Of a DNA stretch of 64,000 nucleotides, positions 20,939-30,114 are shown piece after piece. A model generated the notes under the pieces. The model saw only the letters and a list, made by a program, of their open reading frames with translations. It made no database searches and was not told the origin of the DNA. The translations under genes were made by a program, and so were the position numbers. Position 1 is the stretch's first letter. The number at the start of each line of letters is the position of its first letter. Origin of the DNA: Leidyana gryllorum EB-2025a. Lineage: Eukaryota > Apicomplexa. The stretch spans positions 62,001 to 126,000 of the forward strand of contig JBLWGC010000051.1 in assembly GCA_048772705.1 (NCBI GenBank), written 5' to 3'.

Positions 20939-21195
20939 CAGTCCTCATCTTAGCAGCCGGACACAGTGTGTGCATACCGTTCGATTTCAAGGATGGCGTG
21001 TGTGTAGAATAGCAGCGGTGCTACCTAACTCGCTCAGCTGCTCCAAATCGATTGGGCACAATTGAGTTTGGGACCCCGCGACAAGACGGGGGAGGTAGCT
21101 CAATACAATCTGCTCAATTTTTAAACACATTCACCTTCCAACCCCGAGTTACTTTTTCACATTCCGGCGACTTTCAAAGTTCTTCGTTGTTGAAC

Positions 21196-22713
21196 ATGAC
21201 CGTTACTGTTGCCGGCCTTCCGATCTCCCAACCCAACAGCCCTACCAGTGGATTGCAGGCTGTGAGGGAGAAGGGTGCCAACATGAATCATATCAAGTTC
21301 GCTTGGCCCATTCAACCCATCCATTACACTTACCCTCAGAAGTTCCCTCTTGACGAGATCCAAGTCGAGTCTGAGGCGATCCATGACGATATCGAGGATG
21401 CAATCCGTTGCGCCCATGAGGCGCAAGTGGTGTTCGCTGCCCTTCCGATTGCTCAGAAACAGACCATCATTAAGACTATTCGTGAGGTTTGTGAGGAATT
21501 CCGCGCCGATTTTGCTCTGGCTGCGTGGTCTGAGACTGGTCGTGGCAGATATGAGGATAAGTACGCAAAGCAATCTGTTGCTATTCATTCAACTCCGGGT
21601 ATGGAAGATTTAGAAGTTCGAAGCTTCACCGGCGACAGTGGTCTCACCGTCATTGACTACGCTCCATATGGCGTTGTAGGTGCAGTGACTCCGGTGACCA
21701 ATCCTACTGCGACGGTGATTAACAACTCGATCACGTTGCTTTCCGGCGGCAACGCTGTGGTATTTAATCCGCACCCTGCTGCTATGAGGTGTACCTGCAG
21801 AGCGATTGCCGTGGTTAACATGGCAGTGGTTCTGGCTGGCGGTCCTGTATCGCTTGTCTCTACCGTTAAGATCCCTACTATCCAATCGGGTGGCATCATG
21901 ATGAACCATCCGATGGTTGCCTGTAACTTGATCACTGGCGGTCCCGCAGTCGTCAATGTGGCGATGAAATCCGGCAAGAAGTCCTTCTGTGCCGGCCCGG
22001 GTAACCCGCCTGTCGTTGTAGATGAGACCGCTGATTTGGCTCGCGCCGCTAAGGGCATCTACGAGGGTGCTTCCTTCGACAACAATATGATTTGTTCTGA
22101 TGAAAAGGAGACCTTTGTGGTCGAAAGTGTTGCCGATGAACTGATCGAAGAGTTCAAGAAATTGGGCGCATATGTCGCCAAAAATGAAGACGAAATCGAA
22201 GCGATCACCAAAATTGTGTTCGCTGGAAATGTTCCTGAAGATTATGTGCACGGCGCGGTCGATAAAGACCTCGTCGGTTCAAGTGCCAACGTCATCTTGA
22301 GAAAGGCCGGCATCGAAGGGGCTGCTGACATTGGCGAGCAATGCAGACTGATTGTATGTGACGTCCGCCAAGGACATCCTCTCGTCTGGACAGAGCAACT
22401 AATGCCTGTCATGCCCATCGTTCGCGTACCTGATTTCGATGCTGCCTTGGATCTGGCCGAGCGCGCGGAATACAATTACAAACACACGGCTTCTGTGTAT
22501 ACTACCAACCTCCATCGTGTCACCGACATGTCTCGACGACTTAATACTTCCATCTTTGTCGTCAACGGTTCTCACACTGCTGGGCTTGGAGTCGGAGGTG
22601 AAGGATATACCTCTTTCTCTATCGCCGGCACCACGGGAGAGGGTATGACTCGCCCTCGCACCTTTGTTCGTGAGAGACGTATGACTCTTGTGAATGCTCT
22701 TAACTTCGTCTGA
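21196..22713 (+). CDS. CoA-acylating aldehyde dehydrogenase, EutE/PduP type
   Basis: A single exon of 505 aa. APYGVVGAVTPVTNPT is the start of the ALDH fold in the CoA-acylating class. FDNNMICSDEKETFVV carries the catalytic Cys (residue 300) and TEQLMPVMPIVRV follows the EutE/PduP pattern. These enzymes interconvert acetyl-CoA and acetaldehyde (or propionyl forms) with NADH; they are common in bacteria, where many sit in microcompartments, and uncommon in eukaryotes. The first 30 residues (MTVTVAGLPISQ...) are an extension of unclear role. ATG at 21196 is preferred because the longer upstream frame has no ATG. A zinc alcohol dehydrogenase follows 514 bp downstream. No intron, suggesting bacterial origin by transfer. 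Confidence 0.85.
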   Translation: MTVTVAGLPISQPNSPTSGLQAVREKGANMNHIKFAWPIQPIHYTYPQKFPLDEIQVESEAIHDDIEDAIRCAHEAQVVFAALPIAQKQTIIKTIREVCEEFRADFALAAWSETGRGRYEDKYAKQSVAIHSTPGMEDLEVRSFTGDSGLTVIDYAPYGVVGAVTPVTNPTATVINNSITLLSGGNAVVFNPHPAAMRCTCRAIAVVNMAVVLAGGPVSLVSTVKIPTIQSGGIMMNHPMVACNLITGGPAVVNVAMKSGKKSFCAGPGNPPVVVDETADLARAAKGIYEGASFDNNMICSDEKETFVVESVADELIEEFKKLGAYVAKNEDEIEAITKIVFAGNVPEDYVHGAVDKDLVGSSANVILRKAGIEGAADIGEQCRLIVCDVRQGHPLVWTEQLMPVMPIVRVPDFDAALDLAERAEYNYKHTASVYTTNLHRVTDMSRRLNTSIFVVNGSHTAGLGVGGEGYTSFSIAGTTGEGMTRPRTFVRERRMTLVNALNFV

Positions 22714-23227
22714 GAGTGAGATTGGTAGCGGATTTTGTTTGCACGACTTTATGATATTTAGAAGCCGCAAGTAATATGCCGCGACAACAATGAGATCCCA
22801 AATATTGATCAAAGATAGCATAACCCCCGCCCGGCAACAAAGTGCCCACTGAGCATTGAGGGTTCGACTGTGTGAGTGCATTCATTCCTGATGTCAGTTT
22901 TGGCAGCGCGGGATGAATTCTAATGAATCAGAAGGTCCAACGAGGAGACTCCGCTCCCTCCGGGTCCTGTTGGCCTTTTGATGGTCTTTGTTGAGTCAGC
23001 CCAATGCCCAATCCCCCATCTGTCACGCGTAGAGAGCTCAGGACGGAAAAATGCTCCAGGAAGGCCCTGCTGGCTTGAACATCAAAAGTAGTTTTGCCAC
23101 CGTCACTGTCACTGTCACAGACGAGAAGTCGTTGAGTTGTAGTTCGACTAACCCATCTGTAATGACGAGACGTCGGTGGCTGTGACCTCAAAAAGCAGTG
23201 CAGTGATAAAAAATCCGTCTGTTCAGA
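22714..23227. other. Intergenic, 514 bp, between the aldehyde and alcohol dehydrogenases
   Basis: Contains a GTCACT repeat at about 23100-23118 and a short A-rich tract just before the alcohol dehydrogenase ATG. No gene seen. The two genes are probably separate transcripts, not an operon. Confidence 0.5.
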
Positions 23228-24274
23228 ATGGCAGTTGAAACTTGTGGAGTAGCTGCCTTTGACGAAAAGGCCGAACTCAAGCCATACACCTATGAGATAC
23301 GGGAACCCGAGGCGAAAGACGTACTGATAGACGTCCATTACTGCGGTATCTGTCACTCCGATATCCATGCGGGGCGATCCGAGTGGAATCCAGCAATCTA
23401 TCCGTTGGTACCGGGGCACGAGCTGACAGGTATTGTACGACAAGTCGGATCAGACGTGACAAAATTCAAAATTGGAGACCGGGTCGGTGTGGGCTGCCGC
23501 GTTGGAAGCTGCCGGAACTGTCGAGAGTGCGTAAACGGCGAAGAACAGTATTGTTTGAAGGCCATTCGTACCTACAATTCGCTCGATCACAACGGTCAAC
23601 CAACTCGCGGGGGTTATGGCCGGGTAATGGTCATACCCGAGGACTTTGTTCTGCGCATTCCGGACGGTATGCCCATGGATCGAGCCGCCCCTTTACTGTG
23701 CGCTGGCATCACTACTTATTCGCCTATCGTGCGTAACGGGCTGAATAAGGGTGGCAAGAGAGTAGCAGTGATCGGGCTTGGCGGGCTGGGCCACATGGCA
23801 GTCCAGTTTTTGGCAAAGATGGGCAACGAAGTGACTGTTATTACTCGGTCTAAATCCAAGGAGACTGAGGCAAAGGCGTTGGGAGCCCTTCACTTTGTGG
23901 CTGCAAATGAAGACCCCGAGTTCAAGTCTATGCGCAGAGCATTTGACTATATACTGGATACTGTTGCCACTGACAAACCTATGGACATCTATCTGGATCT
24001 GCTCGATGTTGGCGGGACGCTGGTCACAGTTGGCTTACCACCCAAAGATGTACCGCTCAAACTCAATCCAAGTGCGCTGATCAACGGACGTCGCAACTTT
24101 CAAGGCTCACTGATTGGCGGAATCCAGGAGACTCAGGATATGTTAGATTACTGCTCTGCAGCTCAGGTGCTGCCTCAGATCGAAGTGATAAAGCTCGATT
24201 ACGTCAATGAAGCTTGGAAAAGAGTGCTGGCAGGCGATGTCAAGTTCCGATTCGTCATTGATCACACGGCGTAG
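23228..24274 (+). CDS. Zinc-dependent alcohol dehydrogenase (cinnamyl/NADP-ADH type), copy 1
   Basis: A single exon of 348 aa. Catalytic zinc ligands lie in YCGICHSDIHAGRSEW (Cys) and LVPGHELTG (His-Glu); the structural zinc loop is CRVGSCRNCRECVNGEEQYC with four Cys. GLGGLGHMAVQF is the nucleotide-binding glycine motif, and TRSKSK after the second strand suggests NADP(H). This class reduces a range of aldehydes to alcohols. Placed after the CoA-acylating aldehyde dehydrogenase, it could complete ethanol formation. Close paralogue of the genes at 44009 and 45176. Confidence 0.92.
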   Translation: MAVETCGVAAFDEKAELKPYTYEIREPEAKDVLIDVHYCGICHSDIHAGRSEWNPAIYPLVPGHELTGIVRQVGSDVTKFKIGDRVGVGCRVGSCRNCRECVNGEEQYCLKAIRTYNSLDHNGQPTRGGYGRVMVIPEDFVLRIPDGMPMDRAAPLLCAGITTYSPIVRNGLNKGGKRVAVIGLGGLGHMAVQFLAKMGNEVTVITRSKSKETEAKALGALHFVAANEDPEFKSMRRAFDYILDTVATDKPMDIYLDLLDVGGTLVTVGLPPKDVPLKLNPSALINGRRNFQGSLIGGIQETQDMLDYCSAAQVLPQIEVIKLDYVNEAWKRVLAGDVKFRFVIDHTA

Positions 24275-24296
24275 CTTCTTTTTTTTGTACCCCTGG

Positions 24297-24530
24297 ATGA
24301 CCACTGAACCGCGCCGACGGTTCGTTCGCTTCAATTCGACAGTTCAGGCTCACCTTTTCTATCCCAATGACAGCATAAGACCGATCAAAGCTCCCTTTAA
24401 TATACCCAAATCCTTCAGCTACCGGATTTCGACAGCCTTCCTACGCACCATCATCGGAGATGTCATAGAAGCACTATTGGGTGCAGCGCTTTTACTTGTG
24501 TTCTTCTTCTGTCTCGACTTTATGCCTTAA
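24297..24530 (+). CDS. Small tail-anchored membrane protein candidate, 77 aa
   Basis: An open frame that starts 22 bp after the alcohol dehydrogenase stop, behind a T8 tract like that of other starts here. Residues 1-50 are basic; residues about 55-75 are hydrophobic (VIEALLGAALLLVFFFCL) and end almost at the C-terminus, a tail-anchor layout. No family recognised. It ends 38 bp before the next gene. Confidence 0.5.
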   Translation: MTTEPRRRFVRFNSTVQAHLFYPNDSIRPIKAPFNIPKSFSYRISTAFLRTIIGDVIEALLGAALLLVFFFCLDFMP

Positions 24531-24568
24531 GCCCCTGAGGAACAAAAAACTTTTACATTCACGACCCC

Positions 24569-25813
24569 ATGCAATATTCACTTGATCAACTCGACCTACT
24601 ACCATGGCCTTGCAGCCCAGATGGCACTCCACTCACACCCCGCCAATTCCACAACTCCTGCCAAGTTCCACCTGCAGAAGAGAGGCTCTCAATAGAGAAA
24701 TTGCACTCAATGATTCATGCAGCTGCATCAGCAACAGTCGCCCTCAAACAGACCATAATTAACGTCTCAGTCGCCTATCTCTCAACCCTCTTCCACCGAA
24801 TCCCCCTCCCCACTCAAAACAGCTCCTTCTTCGTCGCGCCTCCACATCTGCCGCAACTCAACGATCCCGTCCACTGGATGGAGTCCCTTCAAATACCCCC
24901 AGCCTATAAGCCCGTATTTGCCCTTCTCGCAGACTGCCACAACATAGATGAAACCTTCAAGCTTCTCCGCCTCAGCCTCGAGATCCTTCTTCCCATCGAG
25001 CGACACCACCAACTTGTGGCCATCAACATAGTCCCTCACATCCTGGAGCCTCCCCGAGCTCTAAGCCCTGCAGTCGCTGCACAAATCGACACCCTGGACA
25101 TTGTGCGCTACTTCTTGTGTGTGAGATCACACTCCTCGCCAAGTTGCCCGATCTTGCACTACCTCCTAGCTCGAATTCCCCAACGATGCGAGTGCACACC
25201 GACCCCGTCCCACCAACCTCTCCGGCCAATTGCAAATAGTCTGGGCATTGCCGTGCACTACTGGCTCTGTGCTATCACTGGCCAGCTAACCTCCCCCGCC
25301 TTCCTCATCCCCCGATTGCATCAGCTACCCCTTTCCTGGGTTGAAGCATTGTGCGAAAGCCTTGTGGAGGCGGTCAAATCTTGGTTTCTCACTCGTAGTA
25401 AAGTGCAGTCCGTAACTACCGGCCACTACCTCACCGTGCCTTGGCATCTTCATTGGGGTCATCTCATTTCTTGGGCAAATCATTTCACCGTTTCATCATA
25501 TCTTCTACCTGTTTTCTCCTTCTGTGATTCGATCGCCAGGGACGACATCGCAGAAGCCATCAAACACTACTCGCTGATTCTACAAATCATCTACGGTTGC
25601 CAGGTCCGCGAGGTGTCGAGTCTAACTACTGCGACAAACAAGCGGGGGCCTATGCGCTGCCAAGGGTCCAATCAGAATATTACGCTCCATCATTACAAGA
25701 AATTACGCGTGTCTGAGTCGGACTCGCCTTCCACTCACACTCTATCCACGGCCACTCATTCATCTATCACAACAACACTTTGTCCTACACTTGAGGCAAA
25801 TTACGTTACTTAG
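24569..25813 (+). CDS. Hypothetical protein, 414 aa
   Basis: A long uninterrupted frame with coding-like composition, rich in Leu, Pro and His. No signal peptide; hydrophobic helices around residues 225-350 look like buried helices of a soluble protein. The last 60 residues are polar (Ser/Thr-rich). I do not recognise it. An A6 tract lies 24 bp before the ATG. No strong splice pair inside. Confidence 0.65.
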   Translation: MQYSLDQLDLLPWPCSPDGTPLTPRQFHNSCQVPPAEERLSIEKLHSMIHAAASATVALKQTIINVSVAYLSTLFHRIPLPTQNSSFFVAPPHLPQLNDPVHWMESLQIPPAYKPVFALLADCHNIDETFKLLRLSLEILLPIERHHQLVAINIVPHILEPPRALSPAVAAQIDTLDIVRYFLCVRSHSSPSCPILHYLLARIPQRCECTPTPSHQPLRPIANSLGIAVHYWLCAITGQLTSPAFLIPRLHQLPLSWVEALCESLVEAVKSWFLTRSKVQSVTTGHYLTVPWHLHWGHLISWANHFTVSSYLLPVFSFCDSIARDDIAEAIKHYSLILQIIYGCQVREVSSLTTATNKRGPMRCQGSNQNITLHHYKKLRVSESDSPSTHTLSTATHSSITTTLCPTLEANYVT

Positions 25814-25927
25814 AAATCTGCTTGGGAGGGGCAAACCTGTCCAAGACTTCCCACTCCGAGATAAGATGGGCTCAACGTGGTTTGTTTGAATGACAATCAT
25901 TGAATAGCACACGTGTGTGGTAACACA

Positions 25928-27055
25928 ATGCGAAGGCTGCACAAGGCGCATTTGATAGATGCCATCAATACTGGCAATTATGTGGACTACTATGGCACTT
26001 GCGAGTATCGGGACGATGTCGACGGATGGATGCAAGCGTTGTTTCAAGAACGTGAAGATTTTTGGATCGCTTCCTACCGTGAATCCTTACAAGACTCTAA
26101 AAGTGTCTTGTTTGCCCACTTTCTGCCAATGTTGAAGACGCTGGATACCCCTTATGTTCGTAGCAGAAAACCCGATGATGGACTCAAAATAGCTGCCAAG
26201 GGCGACGATCATGATCTTGAAGATGAAGACGATGATGATGATGATGATCAGCTCGTGACTTTCGAAGACGAAGTGAGCGAGTTACCTGAAACTAAAACTA
26301 TCAAAGGTGATCAAGTGATAGACGAGGATCTTCGAATGTCAGAATCAGTTGCAGAAAAGATCCGGTACTCCGACAATGCTGCAAAGTTCCAGGATTGTAG
26401 ATTCAACTGCTCAGTGGAAGACCTTATGAACTTGATCAGCGACACCCGGGACCGCCGACCGCTCGCCCATACCACCAAGCGCTCCATATCGAAACGCAGC
26501 GACCGTATGCGAGCTCTGGACCTCTTCTTGTGGGTGGTCAGGCAACAAGAAGCTCGAAACAGATGTGCGGTTCGAGTCAGACGTCGAGTTCCAGATGCTG
26601 AGCTGTTCAGCATCGGAAACCGCAAAGAGCGCATCACGGTTGGGTTGCGTCACGTGATTGCTCTCCAGGACCGCTATCCTCATGCGACATGGTGTGCTCA
26701 GTCGCATTTGATCAAACGAGAGGAGCGCCCTGTCAAAGTAGCTGTCAAGCCCCCCGAGCTAGCCAGCACCATCAGCACGGACGTGAGCTGCGACGCCTAC
26801 CTGAAAATTCAGCAACAGATCAAACTACATGTTCCACGTCGAACACAGTGGAACATCGGAGCCCCGAAAAGGGTTCGTTTTGCAAGAGCTGGGCTAGAAG
26901 GAGGCGAATGCGTTAGTGGAGTATTCTATGATGCGCTCTTGGATGATGCTGATGCATCACGTGCCATCAAAACCGTGCCATTGAAGCGTCCTCTAGTTGA
27001 ATGTTTGGCACTCCCGCTCCCAACGCCCCCCGGTCCAAGCACTTTGTGTCTGTGA
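25928..27055 (+). CDS. Hypothetical protein with acidic run, 375 aa
   Basis: Single exon from the ATG at 25928. Residues about 98-112 are a run of Asp and Glu encoded by a GAT repeat (about 26221-26250). The C-terminal third is basic (RVRRRVPDAELFSIGNRKER; PRRTQWNIGAPKRVRF). Acidic and basic halves suggest a nuclear or RNA-associated role, but this is only inference. No domain recognised. It follows the preceding unknown gene on the same strand by 114 bp. Confidence 0.65.
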   Translation: MRRLHKAHLIDAINTGNYVDYYGTCEYRDDVDGWMQALFQEREDFWIASYRESLQDSKSVLFAHFLPMLKTLDTPYVRSRKPDDGLKIAAKGDDHDLEDEDDDDDDDQLVTFEDEVSELPETKTIKGDQVIDEDLRMSESVAEKIRYSDNAAKFQDCRFNCSVEDLMNLISDTRDRRPLAHTTKRSISKRSDRMRALDLFLWVVRQQEARNRCAVRVRRRVPDAELFSIGNRKERITVGLRHVIALQDRYPHATWCAQSHLIKREERPVKVAVKPPELASTISTDVSCDAYLKIQQQIKLHVPRRTQWNIGAPKRVRFARAGLEGGECVSGVFYDALLDDADASRAIKTVPLKRPLVECLALPLPTPPGPSTLCL

Positions 27056-27220
27056 CACTATTCGAGCCAGACTGACTTTCAGTGTTTTGAATTCGATTTT
27101 CTTACGCTCCGACCCCATCGCTCAGGATGGAGGTTCCGAAGACGGAGGTTGTGACACTTCGATTATCTATGTTCTTTTTCATTTGTTGTTGCACAACCTA
27201 CGCTCAAATATTGCATTAAT

Positions 27221-27745
27221 TCAATCGTGGCCTCGGTTGATAATTTCGACTCGGTATCCATCCGGGTCAGCAAGGAATGCAATGTGTTTCATCATTCCTT
27301 CCTCAGGGCGTTTGTAGAACTTGAACCCCATGGCATCGAAACGAGACACGGCTTTATGGAGGTCGTCGACGAACACGCAGATATGTCCGAAGCCCCGGTG
27401 TTCCGGCTCGTTGCCGTTGCAGTACTTGGTTCCATTAGATTCATCACCCCAGTTGTGACACAACTCCAACAATCCTTGTTGACTCCACAGCCACGGCTGG
27501 AATTCCTTGGAATCTGAAGGGGGCACTTGTCCCTGGGGGTAACCAAGGAAGTAATTGGTGAACTTTCCGCCTTCACTGTCCATGCGATAAAGCATCTTCA
27601 TGCCGAGACCCTCGCAGTAGAACTGTAGACTCTTTGTGGGATCGGTAATGCGATACATGGTGTGACTGAAGCCATAGTCCGTGGTTTCCTCCACATTTTT
27701 CCCTGTCGGAGCGGTGGAGAGTTGACTATTGGGGATCGCAGCCAT
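27221..27745 (-). CDS. GLO1: Glyoxalase I (lactoylglutathione lyase)
   Basis: A single exon of 174 aa. GFSHTMYRITDPTKSLQFY, LLELCHNWG, HRGFGHICVFVDD and DGYRVEIIN carry the four metal ligands (His, Glu, His, Glu). The length and the loop between the second and third ligands are those of the longer eukaryotic/plant form. It isomerises the methylglyoxal-glutathione hemithioacetal to S-lactoylglutathione, detoxifying a by-product of glycolysis. It shares a 17-bp divergent promoter with AAR2. Confidence 0.95.
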   Translation of the reverse strand: MAAIPNSQLSTAPTGKNVEETTDYGFSHTMYRITDPTKSLQFYCEGLGMKMLYRMDSEGGKFTNYFLGYPQGQVPPSDSKEFQPWLWSQQGLLELCHNWGDESNGTKYCNGNEPEHRGFGHICVFVDDLHKAVSRFDAMGFKFYKRPEEGMMKHIAFLADPDGYRVEIINRGHD

Positions 27746-27762
27746 TTTTTTCAGTCAAGTGG
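27746..27762. promoter_or_regulatory. 17-bp divergent promoter with T7 tract
   Basis: The shortest divergent spacer in the window, between GLO1 (minus) and AAR2 (plus). A run of seven T begins at the last base of the GLO1 start codon (27745-27751). Confidence 0.5.
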
Positions 27763-29018
27763 ATGGCTGACACGAGTGGAGCGGTAGTCTTTTTGGACAC
27801 TCCTAGTTATCTCACTTTGGGAATTGACTATGCAGAATGGCGTCCCGAGCAGCGACCCGATTCGGGACAAGAGTGTGCTGCAATTTGGGTCATCAGTGGC
27901 ATTGACCCAGGGGTCCACTTGGTGTCATGGGCCGGAGAACAAGTGGAGCACCAAGGCGAATTCTTCCACATAGTGTTACGCGAAGTAGTCTTGTACCGCT
28001 GGCAGGCCAAGTGGCAGCGTTTCTTGCGAGTGGTGGATGAAGATGAAATCAGTCGTTTCCAACAAGGGCATGACAACTTGAGCCTGATGACTCGTGCAGT
28101 AATCTTTCCTTCGAAGTTTACCGGGCCATGGGCCGCCCTAACATTCAGCATGACACGTTTGATAGTGAAAGCCATACAGACAGTCGGAATTCGTGATCAT
28201 GAGGCTTCGAGCTCCGATGAATATTCTGGGGTGCGTGGAGATCGCTTTGATGGTGAGTAAGGGCGACTTTGGTTGAGTGACTACTCGATTGGCAGAGCGA
28301 TTACTACAATCACAGAATATATTCATCTGGAGTGACCTTCCGCCTCGCCGCAAGGCCGGCGTGACGGAAGCTAGTGCTGCAATTGACACCAGTGACGCGC
28401 TTGAAAGCATTATTCGAGACTATGAGGAGAAACTCAAAGGTTCGCACTTTAGTGCATTCGAACGAAGCGAGTTGACAGCGAAGGCGAACCAGCTAAGTCT
28501 CTCGGAGGCTGAGACAGCTCTTCTAGCAGAGGCTCAGATGAGCTTTATAGCGTTCGGGCTGCTCTCGCACTACGACTCTATGATGCACTGGAAGGAGTTG
28601 ATCTTGATGTTTTGTAACGCAGATTGCATTTCTAGCAGACGGGCGAAACTAGGCGCATCGATCATACGGATGCTTTACAGCCAAGTTGATCAATGCCCAG
28701 ACGATTTCTTACACTCCGGGATAACTAAGTCCAACTTCGTTATTGCGGCTGTCCAGAGTCTCTTCGAAGTTATGGAAGGAGCTCAAGAGAGCGTGCTCAT
28801 AAAAAGACTGGAGAGCTTGAAGGTGAGTAGCTTGACTTGAGAGCCAGTAAGACACATGCAAACTTCAGCAATTGATGGAGAAGAAATTCCAGATGTCACT
28901 GCCAGAAATCTGGTCACTTCAGGAAGACGGACCCATATTGATGTCAGCTGAGGTCCTCCCAGTCGGTGCTGACCTCCGTGAGGCTGCGACAAGGGATTTC
29001 ATCCGGCTCGAAGATTAG
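27763..29018 (+). CDS. AAR2: AAR2, U5 snRNP assembly factor
   Basis: Exons 27763-28252, 28296-28822 and 28869-29018 give 388 aa; introns are 43 and 46 nt. The N-terminal beta domain has LTLGIDYAEWRP and GIDPGVHLVSWA, matching AAR2 (G-I-D-x3-W, P-G-x-H-F/L). The C-terminal helical domain has MSFIAFGLLSHYDSMMHWKE and FCNAD, the family signature. AAR2 binds PRP8 in the cytoplasm and holds U5 snRNP immature until exchanged for BRR2, consistent with an intron-rich genome. Its last 75 bp overlap a converging gene. Confidence 0.88.
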
Positions 29019-29402
29019 GATTGGGTCGACATCTGCAATGATGGCAGTATATATTCCTATCAGAAGGGGCACAACAATGATGGCTAATGTCAGATAAGCA
29101 CCGGGATTATGTTGTGTCAAGACTCGAAAAGTCGAAGACCAATCGTCACCCACTACCTCTATCCTGTCTTGCTGGGAGGGCAAGGCAAAGTACCGAATGC
29201 GAGCCTGATCCGCGAGAAATCTCCACATGGATCCCTCCCAGCATCGTGGCCGGTGGGCAGCTAACTCCAAAAAGGGAGGTATGGACTCCTTCATAGACTT
29301 TCCTGTGCTATTTGTCACGATTTGAGTGCGATTCATAATCCATTGACCTGTCCAGCATAGTGTTCCAACCGCCAGAGTGCCTGCAAGCACCTGGAGTTTC
29401 AT
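28944..29402 (-). CDS. Hypothetical two-pass membrane protein, 152 aa
   Basis: An intact frame from ATG at 29402. An N-terminal hydrophobic segment (residues 4-23, VLAGTLAVGTLCWTGQWIM) could be a signal anchor; a second (residues about 106-128, LTLAIIVVPLLIGIYTAII) is a clear membrane helix. The C-terminus is acidic. The 3' end overlaps AAR2 by 75 bp on the opposite strand. No family recognised. RPL22 starts 106 bp upstream on the other strand. Confidence 0.55.
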   Translation of the reverse strand: MKLQVLAGTLAVGTLCWTGQWIMNRTQIVTNSTGKSMKESIPPFLELAAHRPRCWEGSMWRFLADQARIRYFALPSQQDRIEVVGDDWSSTFRVLTQHNPGAYLTLAIIVVPLLIGIYTAIIADVDPILIFEPDEIPCRSLTEVSTDWEDLS

Positions 29403-29508
29403 CGGTGTCTCGTGTGTTCGATCGTAGACAGAACACGGAAATATAAACCATCATGCCGAAGGTTTTTTTTAGCCTCCCTAGGGGTCGAAACAGTCACCGT
29501 CAATCGCC

Positions 29509-29969
29509 ATGGCCATCCCAAAGAAGACCGTCAAGCCCGTGACTGTGAAGTTCGTCATGGACTGCACTATCCCGGCCACTGACAACATCTTGGACCCTGC
29601 TGGACTTGTAAGTTTCTGATGGTGACAATCGTTTAAATGAGGTTGTTTTGTAGGAGAAGTTCCTTGTGGATCACATCAAGGTTGAGGGCAAGACTGGCAA
29701 CTTCGAGAGCCGCGCCAACAAGGGAGAGAAGTTGGTTGAGGTCAGCCGTGACGACAAGAAAGTCTACGTTAACGCTGTCCTTCCCTTCAAGAAGCGTTAT
29801 CTTAAGGTGAGTCGGATTTGTGAGCATAATGATCACTTTCCGTTAGTATTTGACTAAGAAGTACTTGAGGAAGCAGCAAATCCGCGACTACTTGCGCGTG
29901 CTGTCTGCCAACCCAACTACCTACACCCTCAAGTACTTCCCTGGCAAGAGCATGCAAGAGGGAGTCTGA
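29509..29969 (+). CDS. RPL22: 60S ribosomal protein eL22 (RPL22)
   Basis: Exons 29509-29607, 29654-29806 and 29847-29969 give 124 aa; introns are 46 and 40 nt. PVTVKFVMDCTIPATDNILD, FESRANKGEK, KRYLKYLTKKYLRKQQIRDY and NPTTYTLKYF are diagnostic of RPL22. It is a peripheral protein of the large ribosomal subunit. A T8 tract lies at 29463-29470, about 40 bp before the ATG. The gene supports the local splice rules because the protein is so well conserved. Confidence 0.96.
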
Positions 29970-30114
29970 AGCGGGTGCCGGCGTCGCTTTGCAGACAACC
30001 AATGCGTCCCGTTTTCAGATTGATGGGTGTTTGTTTTGGTTGCTACTGCAAAGGTATGTCTTTGTGCGAACATATTGATTAGGGAATGGCTGAATAACCG
30101 AACATGTACCTGGT

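Noticed and set aside
22971-22990. GGCCTTTTG resembling the start of U2 snRNA
   Set aside because: Only a few bases match; the rest of the conserved U2 5' region, including the branch-pairing sequence, is absent.
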